Of a DNA stretch of 15,357 bases, positions 7,421 through 15,357 are shown in pieces. Numbering within the stretch: the stretch's first letter is position 1; each line of letters begins with the position of its first letter. A program made the position numbers and the translations under genes. The notes beneath the pieces were generated by a model that saw only the letters and a list, made by a program, of their open reading frames with translations, was not told the DNA's origin and made no database searches. Source of the stretch: Zygnema cylindricum (Eukaryota > Streptophyta > Zygnematophyceae > Zygnematales > Zygnemataceae); contig JBBHKE010001166.1 in assembly GCA_037447655.1 (NCBI GenBank), forward strand, positions 54,418-69,774, given 5' to 3'.

Positions 7421-8523
7421 TGAAAAAAAATAAAGGTTATTTTTAGTATTATCTAGGTTTAAACTTGTAAAGATAAAATTCAGAAAAGAAGCAGAGGCAG
7501 TGTGCCTCTAACTCCTCTCTTCAACTCCCACACTTGTTGTAGTCATTGAAGGTTGGAGAGGGAGGTAGAGCCATGGCTGCCTATTTTGTCTATGTTGTCC
7601 AAAGAGAGACATGTAGTAGTTTGGTAGGTTTACCAAAAGGAACTTAACGAACCCATGATTTGATCCTGGTACTTGCTTTCCGTAAAAGTCCCTATTAGCT
7701 TTTAGCTTTATCTTATTAGTCTAAAATCAGTGTTGAGGTATATAGGGTTTTATAAGTATTTAAAGAGGTACACAACGGGTTTTATAAGTGTTTAAAGAGG
7801 TACACTTGGACAAATTCATTTAAAGGTACGAATAGATTCTTATTACAAAGAAACATTTTTAGTATAGTACGGTTTACTATAAATCGCGAAAGGAATATCG
7901 CGCATTTGTTTCAACGGCAAAACAAATACAACCCTTTTATTTTCGACTACTAGAATTTAAAGTCGGTTTGATCCAACGACCACTATAAGTGCCAAGATCG
8001 CGGAATAGGCGTTTTGGCGGTTTTCAGTCACCACCACATCAAATGACACGTGGCGCACCCTCATTGGCTCGCGGCATCTCTAGAGAATATGGGAACAAAT
8101 TCGGATATGCCAAGCGTCATCTTTTTAGCCATGCCGTACGATGGTCGTACAGAGTACTCCGACACCTGTCCCATTTTGTCCCTTTTTGTACAACACAACA
8201 TTCTGAATAGTGCTGTAAGCTAGTAGTAGAGGGTTTAGAGAGGGATTTAGGACTTAGAAAAATTGGTAGGTAGCCGATTCTCTCCCAGAGTGCTTCTATA
8301 CAAATGGTTAGCTTTGACCCTCCATAACTTACTGCGCAAGGGAACAAATTCATTGATTTTTTTGCTATCTACTTAGGGGAGTCTTGTCTTCACAGCCGTG
8401 AGTCAAAGATTTTTTCTACCAGGGTGGTAGTTATTCTTGTCGAAACACAAAGGGGTCACGCTTATCGTAAGCGCTTTGTGTGAGCTGCCCATTTTGAGGA
8501 CCTATGGAGGTCTCAAAATTGCA
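7421..8523 (+). mobile_element. LTR C, 1,103 bp, opposite orientation to A, B and D
   Basis: It starts TGAAAAAAAATAAAGG after the polypurine tract and ends TCAAAATTGCA. Its reverse complement matches LTR B throughout, including the AGCCATGGCT palindrome at 7569-7578, the GATTTGATCCTGGTAC block and the AAACACAAAGGGGTCA stretch near the end. It is about 50 bases longer than LTR B. A 32-base tandem duplication (7745-7805) explains most of that. It lies against the LTR stub of a different Copia family, so this end seems to have inserted into that older element. Confidence 0.85.
7745..7805. repeat. 32-bp tandem duplication inside LTR C
   Basis: GGGTTTTATAAGTATTTAAA begins unit 1 at 7745; unit 2 begins at 7777 with one substitution (GTATTT to GTGTTT) and ends GAGGTACAC at 7805. 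LTRs A, B and D lack the second unit, so it arose in this copy. Confidence 0.9.
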
Positions 8524-8618
8524 ATTGGGAATCGTCGGGCATGTTTTAGGTTAATGATTGCTACAAAAGAAATGCCTCCTCCGAGGCGGCCGAAATAAAC
8601 TAATGGGAGTTTTCAACA
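8524..8618 (-). mobile_element. Truncated 5' stub of the LTR of a second Copia family
   Basis: On the minus strand a purine run (GCAATGGGGGAAA) is followed by TGTTGAAAACTCCC, the typical junction of polypurine tract and LTR start. Upstream on that strand lies what looks like the end of a pol frame (EISLR...stop at 8634-8636). Only 95 bases remain before LTR C begins. It contains a small hairpin GCCTC-CTCC-GAGGC. The start sequence differs from LTRs A-D (TGTAGAAATT), which indicates another family. Confidence 0.5.
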
Positions 8619-8631
8619 TTTCCCCCATTGC
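8619..8631 (-). other. Polypurine tract of the second Copia family
   Basis: Minus strand GCAATGGGGGAAA directly before TGTTGAAA. It differs from the AAAATAAGGGGAG tract of the A-D family. Confidence 0.5.
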
Positions 8632-8633
8632 GA

Positions 8634-9845
8634 TCAAATGACAACCTTTCTCAATGAAATTTCAACTTTTTTTTCTTTTTCGGATTTTTTAACTTCTGTT
8701 TCTCCATTGTGGAGAGAAACACTTGGAGATTAAGAGCTTTGAGATTGATAAATGTCTGAAGACATTTGAGACTTGTCACTTCTGATCTCGTGAAAATTAA
8801 TTATTTCCAAATGAATTTTGGTGTTAGCTTTCCTCATATTAATATTGACGATCAGATCTGCCTCATTTTCGGTATCCGAATCATCGAGGTGCGGAAAAGA
8901 AAGAGATTCACTCACTTCAAAAAAATCATGATTAGTAGTGAATTTGTCGGATCTAGAAATTGCAACTTTGAGATCTTCATGAAAATTGACATTTTGACTC
9001 TCCTCTACTATGTGACGAATCGAATCATACACTAAGTATAAACTCCATTAAGAGCTTTACCTGACTAAAATACCCGACAAACTACGAGAATAAAATTTAC
9101 CTCGTCGTTTCACCGATTCAATATACACCGTCCCCCGACTTCCCCAAATTCGTAAGTGATGTAATGCAGATTTTTGACAAAACCAAAGTTCATGAGCAGT
9201 CTTATCGCCCAAAATAGAGGTGAGTCGACAATTACAAATATAATAAGCCGTCAAGATGGCGTCTCCCCACAAGAAACAACTTTCTTCCCGATCCGTGAAT
9301 CATAGAGCGAACCATTTCTTAAAGAGTTCAATTTTTCCGCTCGGCAATTCCATCAGATTTCGGTGAGTATGATGCTATTTATTCTTGTCCGATCCCCCAT
9401 TTATTACATTAAGAATAAAACGCCTTCAACTCCCTGTCGTTATCTGATCGCACCGCTTTTAATTTTCGTTCACATTGTCGTTCAGCCATGACGTGCCACT
9501 CCTCAAATTTAGCGGAAGCATCGCATTTATTTTTGAGGAGATATATCCATGTAAACCTTGAGTAATCATCTACAATCACCATGACATTCTTATTTCCACG
9601 CAGACTCTTAGGTTTTACATCGCCACAAAGATCCACGTGAACTTTTTCAAGTGGATGAGTTGACCAAAAATTATAGTCTGTAGAAAAATGAGATTTCCGG
9701 ATGTGACGCCCTTGACTGTAACCGTCGCCGCCGTTGAATTTTTCACCTGACGTTAGATCCAGGCCACACGTGCAACTTGCTTAAATCATACGCTTTCAAT
9801 TTTGTTCTGGCGTATGACATATTCGAAACTGCCATAACGTCAAAT
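8634..9845 (-). pseudogene. Copia GAG-pre-integrase, integrase core and C-terminal linker, broken; RT/RNase H deleted
   Basis: Reading on minus: remains of the HHCC zinc region (DLTLWQFRICHTPEQN, SQGRHIRKSHF) with key positions lost, then the core HVDLCGDVKPKS with catalytic Asp 1 at 9631-9633, VIVDDYSRFTWIYLL, and AVRSDND with Asp 2 at 9442-9444. In another frame come YSPKSDGIAERKN (catalytic Glu codon 9340-9342, about 34 codons after Asp 2), MVRSMIHGSG and WGDAILTAYYICN. Next is HLRIWGSRG and, after a frame change near 9050, VYDSIRHIVEESQNVNFHED followed by an acidic linker ending at 8730. The D-D-35-E triad is thus present but split by stops and frameshifts. RT and RNase H are missing; the frame VEISLRKVVI-stop (8634) resembles a pol C-terminus. 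Confidence 0.82.
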
Positions 9846-9859
9846 CTCCTTTGATTTCG

Positions 9860-10366
9860 GCGATCTAACTAATGAAGTCGTAATCATTACGTTTAGATCT
9901 TGGACGCTTCCATAAAAAAGGATTATGAAATCCGTGAGAAACTTCGCCCTCACCAATCGTAATTCCATCAGATCGTACAATTTTTATTGTAGAGTCACCC
10001 AAAGCGAAGACACTTGAGGCAGCTCGATGGATCTGCAGTACGCTCCACCTATAATATATAGTACGTTCAAAATTTAAGATTAGCAGATCCATCTGGAATA
10101 TATAGTACGTTCAAAAGTTGTATTTTTTAGATTCGCTCAGATCCATGTGGATCTTGGGTGAGTAAGTCAAGTCGTACGGTACCAACTGTACTTATGGAAA
10201 GGACTTCACCACTTACGACCATAATCTTTTTCGAAATGGTCAAGGAGCACATTTTCTCAAATGAAGTAGCGTCCGTACAAAAGTGATGCGAAGCACCTGA
10301 ATCAATAATCCACTCTTTGTCACATTGCGCGTCAATTGACGATGAATCGCACGCTACACTAAAAAT
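9860..10366 (-). pseudogene. Copia aspartic protease and following linker, broken
   Basis: In the same frame as the zinc-knuckle Gag segment, one TAA codon (10367-10369) separates KTTTF from the protease. The protease reads CDKEWIIDSGASHHFC, with the catalytic DSGAS at 10289-10303, then FEKMC, VSGEVLSISTVGTVRL and a stop near 10130. Copia Gag-Pol is normally a single open reading frame, so the TAA is a lesion. Downstream NVLYIPDGSANL is the usual end of the protease region. The segment 10020-10116 is locally rearranged by repeats. The stretch to 9865 (FALGDSTIKIVRSDGITIGE) leads into the pre-integrase domain. The protease lies outside any long ATG-started frame and is easy to overlook. Confidence 0.8.
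10026..10116. repeat. Nested direct and inverted repeats in the protease-integrase linker
   Basis: AATATATAGTACGTTCAAAA occurs at 10053-10072 and 10097-10116 (20 bases, identical, offset 44). GATGGATCTGC (10026-10036) is the reverse complement of GCAGATCCATC (10083-10093). The pattern fits a local duplication with inversion that interrupted the linker frame. Confidence 0.85.
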
Positions 10367-11645
10367 TTAAAAAGTAGTCGTTTTGTCATCCCCCTCACTT
10401 AGATCTCCTTTACTAACAAAGTGGCCATGGCCGCCGAATCGTCCTCCACGTCCACCTTGTCCCCTTCCACCAAATCGCCGTCCGCCACGTCCACCGAATC
10501 TGTCACCATTTTCATCGCGGTCGGCAGCCTTATTTGATCTCCCGTCGCATTGGGGACTAATATATCCACATTTTCGGTAAAAATGGCATTTTTTTCCTTT
10601 TCCGGGTATAAAGAGGACATATGGCCGACTTTGTTGCATCGAAAGCACGTAACTACAGATTGGTCTTGGAAAAAAGGTTGACCAGGAAAGTTTCATTTCC
10701 TTTCGGTGCTTCTTCCCCTTCCCGTAGATCCGCCTCCTCTTCCTCTTCCTCTTGTTCCCCCACGAAGAAACTTTAGATCCGCAGGTTCTTAAGCGGATGC
10801 GTTCCGAGATCCACACGAGGCCGAAGCCTTCGGAAGACCACCGCGATTTCTTTCGGTGGTCTTGAGGTAATTAACGATAAATTCATAACTCGGATTTGTT
10901 TGCGCCCATAGAATTTCCTCAAGGTAGGTAAGGTTAATGGGTAAGGCATTAACAAGTCTAATCACTTTATCCTCCTCAATAATAATCCGACCATTGTTTG
11001 AAAGCTGCTCAACAATGATGTTATAATGCTTAATAGCATCATCAATCAATTCATATGACTTTATTTTAAATTGAATAAAGTCCGTGTAGGCATATTGCCC
11101 CTTGTTTTGAAGGCCTTTTTCAAATTGGCCTTCCAAAGCCTTCCAACATTCGTGCGCCGTATCTCGAGCATTGAAATGGTCGTGCACCGATGTCGTGCAT
11201 GATTGCATGAGACCGGTGATGGCGGGAAGACTTTTCTTCTTCCAAAGGCGGCGAGCCTTCGGATCGTCAATCGGCATCTTCTCCTCCCCATTCACGATTT
11301 TCCAAATATGACGAAGGATAAGTTGGGCCTTGATGTATTTCTTCCATATTTGATAGCTAGATCCATCAAAGAGGACGATCTTCCCAGGCATGGAAAGGAT
11401 CGGTAACTCATCATCGGATTCATAATCAAGATCTAAGTCGTTCTCAATCACAAATTTTCCCTTTCGGAGAACCTCCCTCAAAGCATCATCATTCTCGACC
11501 CTCCATCCGAAGCCACCTCCAAAGAATCCAAGATCGGATCCTCCTCCACCTTAAACTTCCCCTTTCGGTTTGCATCCGAGATTCATTAATCTACAAGAGT
11601 TAAAAATCCATCAAATAATTCATTGAGGCAATCTTCGGTTAACAT
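10367..11645 (-). pseudogene. Copia Gag with zinc-knuckle remnant and RGG-rich tail
   Basis: A possible start ATG is at 11643-11645 (MLTEDCLNELFDG), followed by a stop and frame changes through an acidic region. The main Gag (UBN2-type) body is open at 10789-11481: ESDDELPILSMPGK, FDGSSYQIWKKYIKAQL, HIWKIVNGEE, HECWKALEGQFE and VNALP. After a frame change near 10800 the C-terminal part (10367-10816) has a CCHC knuckle in which two ligands are lost: CHFYRKCGYISPQC has Tyr where the second Cys and the His should be. Both changes fit single transitions (TGT or TGC to TAT or TAC; CAT or CAC to TAT or TAC). It ends in a glycine/arginine tract (FGGRGGRRFGGRGQGGRGGR), an RNA-binding-like feature. 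The overlapping frames at 10399-10620 and 11061-11291 and the Pro-rich plus-strand frame at 10383-10580 are shadows. Confidence 0.85.
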
Positions 11646-12110
11646 TACCCCTTCCTTCTTCTCTTCCTCTCCTTGTGGAAGTGGGTTGGTGAAACTCTGA
11701 GACCTCCATAAGTCCTCAGAGTGGACAGCTTCCAAAAAGCCTCTAGGATAACCCTGACCCCTTTGTGTTTCAGCAAGAACAACTGCCACCCTGGCAGACA
11801 AAAACTCTGACCAACTTCACCCTTGTGAAGGCAAGACTCCCCTGAGTTGATAGCAAAAAGAATCTATGAATTTGCTCCCTTGAGCAGTTTTAGTTGAATG
11901 AATAATCCTACGTGTTAATTTTTAAGTAAATATCAAACCTTATAATACGTAACACTAGGTCTAAACTTAACGGATAAGGCTACCGGCTACCGGCAGCTTA
12001 CCGTCCGGCAGGTACATCACATAATCTTTTAGTAAATAAACCCCTAATGGTAAACAAACTAATATTTATATCCCGTAAACCTCTAGATAGCCTAGGTAGC
12101 CATGGCTCTA

Positions 12111-12115
12111 GCTTC
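12111..12115. repeat. Target-site duplication GCTTC, left copy
   Basis: GCTTC here and at 13298-13302 flank 12116-13297 exactly. LTR B has a single GCTCC at the same place. Confidence 0.92.
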
Positions 12116-13061
12116 TGTTGTCCATAGCCATTTCTAGCCATGGATTCACCCTCGGAAGCACCACAGACTACCCCAAAAACAGCCTAATTTGGATACACAC
12201 AGAATTTAACATAATTAACAAAACAACCTCAAACTACATTTAAAGATAGTACATAGGCTATAGAATAACCTCACAATGTTTCAGACAAAAATAATAATCA
12301 GATTGATCACATCATCTAGTCAAAGTTGCAGAAAAAAACAGTCTACCAGAACTTTGATTAAACAAACTAACTTCACAATGAATTAAAACACAAACTAGGC
12401 ACACAATAGACCTGCAAATCTGTGACAATATTAACAATACAAAGAGGAACACACATGCAGAATTTCAGATAATTCTGCCACAGATCTGAGAGTAATCCTC
12501 AGATAAAATTACCAAAAATCACCATAAAGAGTTTTGGTCCAAAAAGTTCCTATGTTCAAAATGACTAAGTCCTAAAAATATATACAAGAGCTCACTACTA
12601 AATGTACGGAGGCATACCAGCCGTACGCATTCTACCAGCTACTACTATTAATGTTAGTATACCCAAATAATTCGAGGTATGTCAGAATAAGTAAATCTAC
12701 AGTATTAACTAATACACAAAAAGACAAACCACTGTTATTTCAAATATTTACAAGTACACACAATCTCACAAAATCGTATGTTGAGTCAGGCTACGTCACT
12801 CAGCGAGATTCCTTGAATTTCTTCAAAGAATCCGGGTCGTCCAAAAATAAACATTGTGTGATAGACGTGATTCCGCGTGGCAACAAAATCCAAACAAAAT
12901 CCACGTGAGTCGTCAAATATATAGTGACGTCGCGAAACGCATTCACGTCCACTTGCCAAATAAGACGCTCCGTACTTGCGGCGTCCTTTTTCATAAATGC
13001 ATATGTCGCATTATGTTTCGTCGCCAATCGTACATTTTCAAACCCTTCAAATATTTCAAAT

Positions 13062-13080
13062 CGGATCGCTTCGCGATCCG
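13062..13080. repeat. Hairpin, 8-bp stem and 3-base loop
   Basis: CGGATCGC (13062-13069) pairs perfectly with GCGATCCG (13073-13080) around TTC, inside the CpG-rich half of the solo LTR. Confidence 0.85.
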
Positions 13081-13224
13081 CCGTCCATTTCAATTAAGCA
13101 TTCCGCGCCACTCAATTTCTATTTCGTTCGTCTTGAAACAATATATATCCGTAAATTCACTCCCCCAATCTGCGAAACCATTCGAGCCTCCACAGTAAAT
13201 TCAATTTATAAATTTAGCACGAAA

Positions 13225-13278
13225 CGTCGCGTGCGCACAAAACTTCGTGTGCGCACAAAATGTCGCGTACGCACGAAA
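13225..13278. repeat. Three tandem 18-bp units
   Basis: CGTCGCGTGCGCACAAAA, CTTCGTGTGCGCACAAAA and TGTCGCGTACGCACGAAA follow each other without spacers near the right end of the solo LTR. Such short iterated CpG-rich units are typical of U3 enhancer-like repeats; that role is inferred. Confidence 0.88.
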
Positions 13279-13297
13279 CTAACATTTCAAAACAACA

Positions 13298-13302
13298 GCT
13301 TC
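13298..13302. repeat. Target-site duplication GCTTC, right copy
   Basis: Second copy of the 5-base duplication around the nested solo LTR. Confidence 0.92.
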
Positions 13303-13435
13303 CTCTCCAATTTCTCAATGAATGCGACAAGTTTGAGAGTTAGAGAGAGAAGTTAGAGGTAGACTGCCTCGGCTTCTTTTCTATATTTCTATTTAGACCT
13401 AGAAAATACTTAAAAAATGACCATTAATTTCTACA

Positions 13436-13450
13436 CTCCCCTTATTTTCT
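13436..13450 (-). other. Polypurine tract before LTR D
   Basis: Minus strand AGAAAATAAGGGGAG, overlapping the pol stop codon by two bases and touching the LTR start. Confidence 0.88.
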
Positions 13451-15357
13451 AGTCAATCTTTAATTTCAGACCACAGTTCTCCGTGCAGAAAATTAGCTTA
13501 GGTGAAGGCACAGGTTTGGTCATCACATCTGCAACCATCTCACTATCAGGTCGGTACTCTAAACTGATTATTTTGTTTTATACTTTCTCTCTAACAAAGC
13601 TGAGTCTAATGTCCATGTGTTAGGCTTTAAAATCGTGTTTAGGATTGGCAGAAATAGCGATTGCTGCCTGATTATCACAAAAATATTTTTGCACACCACT
13701 CTTAAGGTGACCAAGCTCACCAAGCAAAGACTTGACCCACATCAATTCTTTTACAGGAGAGCAAGAGGCCATATACTCAGCCTCCATAGTGGACTGAGCA
13801 ATAACTTTTTTCTGTTTGCTACTCCAACAACAAGCCCCATCACCCACATATAATACATATCCAGAAGTGCATCTCCTCATCGGAGCATCACCATAACTTG
13901 CATCACTCCAAGTTGTGATGTCCGTATTCTCCCCACCCAAATGCAACCATAGATCCCTAGTTCCTATCAAATATCTAAGGACTCTCTAGCTGCCTCCCAA
14001 TCCCTCTTAGTGGGAGCATTTAGACTTCTACTCAGCACTCCTACAGCTGCAGCTAAATCAGGCCGGGTACAATTCATAAAATAGATTAGACTTCCCACTA
14101 CTTGCCTGTAAGGAATAGTCTGCATGATCTTCTGTTCATCAGGAGATAATTCCTCGTCTAAGACTATGACTCCTTCTTCCTCACTCCCCTCACGTCCCTT
14201 CTTCAACTCCATTGGAGTTGTACAACTATTAGCTTTATCCATTTGAAATTTTTCAAGCATGTTCCCTATTGCTTCCTTTTGAGTCAATCTTATAATTTTT
14301 CTTTTTCGGTCTCTCTCTACTTGAATTCCCAAAATATATTTTGCTTCCCCCATATCCTTCATGTCAAATCTCCCCTTAATATTGGTTTTCAGTTTATTAA
14401 TTTTTTCCATTGATTTACTTAAAACAAGCAAATCATCAACATAAATTGCAATAAATATAAAACCTTCCTCATCTTCGAAAACATAGATTGAGTGATCTGA
14501 GCTGATCCGGATATATCCCCGACCGGTAAGAAACTCATCAAGCTTCTTATTCCACTGTCGAGGCGCCTGTTTCAAACTATAAAGAGATTTAATCAGCCGG
14601 CATACCTTACTCTCCTCTCCTTCCTCCACAAACCCTTCGCGTTGTCGCATGAAGATCTCCTCTTCCAATTCTCGATGCAAAAGGGCTGTTTTGATGTCCA
14701 TCTGATGCACTTCCATGTCTTCCGCTGCTGCTAGGCTGAGAAGTATGTGGACGGAGGGAAATTTGACCACCGGGGCAAAGGTTTCCTCGTAGTCAATTCC
14801 CTCCTTTTGTGTAAATCATTTTGCCACAAATCTCGCCTTGTAGCGCTCGATTGTGTTATCTGGGTTCAATTTTAATTTGAAAACCCACTTACAACTGATT
14901 GGTTTTCGGTTAGGTGGACAATCCACCAGCTTCCAAGTATCGGCTGCCATAATTGAGGCCATCTCCTCATTGATGGCTATCTTCCACCGATATCTTTCAC
15001 GACAAGTCATCGCCTCTCCATAAGTTTGAGGTTCATCTTGATTAGATAGTTTAGTTACCTTGTTATTAACCTGTTTTTCTTGCAATCTTTTGCTACTTCT
15101 CCTTCCCCCCTCAAAATTTGAGGCCGGAATAGATGGTTCGCGTGGATTCTTTCGAACAAACTAGGCTTCTCCCCTATCCTTTTATTCCGAATCGATTTCC
15201 ACCACGTCTTCCGCTTCGGGTAGAGTTGTCACTGGAGTTTCCACAGCCGAGTGCTTTTCGGTATTATTTGTATCTGCAAGAATGTCATCTTCTCTAAAAC
15301 CCGGATAGTTAGGGAGCTCAAAGTCATCGGAATTTTCTGACTCAAATCTCATTTTTA
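13449..15357 (-). pseudogene. Copia pol: integrase-RT linker, RT and RNase H, best preserved copy
   Basis: Read on minus from the window edge: an acidic linker (FESENSDDFELPNYPGF) with two stops, then SKRLQEKQVNNKVTKL and TWKLVDCPPNRKPISCKWVF. RT: ARFVAK, TGA at 14816-14818 in place of Gly, then GIDYEETFAPVVKFPSVHIL, VHQMDIKTALL with the first catalytic Asp, SLYSLKQAPRQWNKKLDEFL, AIYVDDLLVLSKS with the YVDD box, DMGEAKYILGIQVERD and NCTRPDLAAAVGVLSRS. A frame change near 13968 leads into RNase H: TTWSDASYGDAP, SGYVLYVGDGACCW, STMEAEYMAS, KYFCDNQAAIAISANPKH. TAA codons follow at 13620-13622 and 13578-13580, then TKPVPSPKLIFC and the natural stop at 13449-13451. The catalytic residues of both domains are intact; only about five lesions break it. 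Gag, protease and integrase would lie to the right, beyond the window. Confidence 0.92.
13578..13580 (-). other. Nonsense codon shared with the plus-strand copy
   Basis: In this copy the RNase H frame reads REKV-stop-NKI. In the plus copy TAA occupies the same codon (7276-7278, RENV-stop-DKI). The third copy has GAA (REKV-E-NKI) at 5470-5472. Confidence 0.85.

Larger units (their letters stand above)
12116..13297. mobile_element. Second solo LTR, 1,182 bp, nested in LTR D
   Basis: It begins TGTTGT and ends ACAACA, a perfect 6-base terminal inverted repeat of TG...CA type, flanked by identical GCTTC. On either side LTR D continues without loss: GCCATGGCTCTA-GCTTC on the left and GCTTC-CTCTCCAATTTCTCAATG on the right align to GCCATGGCTCTA-GCTCC-CTCTTTAACC in LTR B. 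Orientation cannot be decided, because the ends are symmetrical and no polypurine tract is attached. Its right half is CpG-rich, unlike the decayed surroundings, which with the perfect duplication suggests a fairly recent insertion. Open frames inside (12800-13093 minus, 12854-13198 and 12997-13356 plus) overlap one another and have no recognisable domain. Confidence 0.88.
11690..13435 (-). mobile_element. LTR D, split by a solo LTR and internally deleted
   Basis: In minus orientation it opens TGTAGAAATTAATGG after polypurine AGAAAATAAGGGGAG and ends GGTCTCAGAGTTTCA. Family sequence occupies 13435-13303, and then 12115-11690 beyond the insertion 12116-13297. Right after TTGCTCCCTTGAGCAG (ending near 11887) the sequence jumps to the segment equivalent to about 4975 in LTR B. 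About 480-500 bases containing the TATA region are therefore missing. The LTR belongs to the pol copy at 13449-15357. Its other side abuts the Gag region of a different family. Confidence 0.83.

Noticed and set aside
10383-10580. Proline-rich plus-strand frame
   Set aside because: Antisense of the Gag RGG tract; the Pro richness is simply the complement of Gly/Arg codons.
8524-11689. ATTGG at 8524-8528 and GTTGG at 11685-11689 as a target-site duplication
   Set aside because: Only four of five match, and they are outer flanks of two elements pointing toward each other, which cannot be one insertion's duplication.
12800-13198. Open frames of 97 and 114 codons on opposite strands
   Set aside because: They overlap each other within a solo LTR and show no motif; CpG-rich sequence has fewer stops by chance.
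13225-13278. Possible CRISPR-like array
   Set aside because: Head-to-tail 18-mers without spacers, in a eukaryotic LTR.

Overview
The window looks like transposon-rich intergenic DNA from a plant nuclear genome. I infer a plant because the content is Ty1/Copia LTR retrotransposon sequence decayed into relics, with AT-rich flanks and no bacterial gene architecture; the exact lineage cannot be read from the window. No intact protein-coding gene is visible. The only candidate non-transposon coding piece is a short cysteine-rich exon at 134-313, behind a polypyrimidine tract and an AG.

Layout. (1) 1-984: non-element flank with a CT-rich tract, the candidate exon and a TA-rich microsatellite. (2) 985-5328, minus strand: a rearranged, internally deleted Copia derivative, reading from the right as LTR B (4278-5328), a duplicated leader of unknown coding content, a compressed reverse transcriptase/RNase H relic, polypurine tract and LTR A (985-2125). 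A foreign 1,051-bp solo LTR (2875-3925) with a perfect 5-bp target duplication splits the leader. (3) 5329-5674, minus: a truncated RNase H end that abuts LTR B, so LTR B has internal sequence on both sides. (4) 5694-8523, plus: a 5'-truncated Copia copy (linker, RT, RNase H, polypurine tract, LTR C), placed head-to-head with region 3. The two form a foldback with arms of about 1.4 kb. (5) 8524-11689, minus: gag-protease-integrase of a different Copia family, with RT/RNase H deleted and only a stub of its own LTR. It is bounded on both sides by 3' ends of the first family's LTRs. (6) 11690-15357, minus: LTR D followed by a nearly full-length but broken RT/RNase H that runs to the window edge. 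LTR D is split by a second solo LTR (12116-13297), also with a perfect 5-bp target duplication.

The four LTRs A-D belong to one family: about 1.0-1.1 kb uninterrupted, starting TGTAGAAATTAATGG or a variant, preceded by polypurine AAAATAAGGGGAG, ending in CA, and sharing the palindrome AGCCATGGCT. Every coding region carries stops or frameshifts, so nothing here is autonomous. A nonsense codon shared at one RNase H position by two copies suggests that already-defective copies were mobilised in trans or share a defective ancestor. The least expected content is the duplicated lysine/glutamate-rich leader between LTR B and the RT relic, and that relic itself, which kept an open frame through several large deletions.
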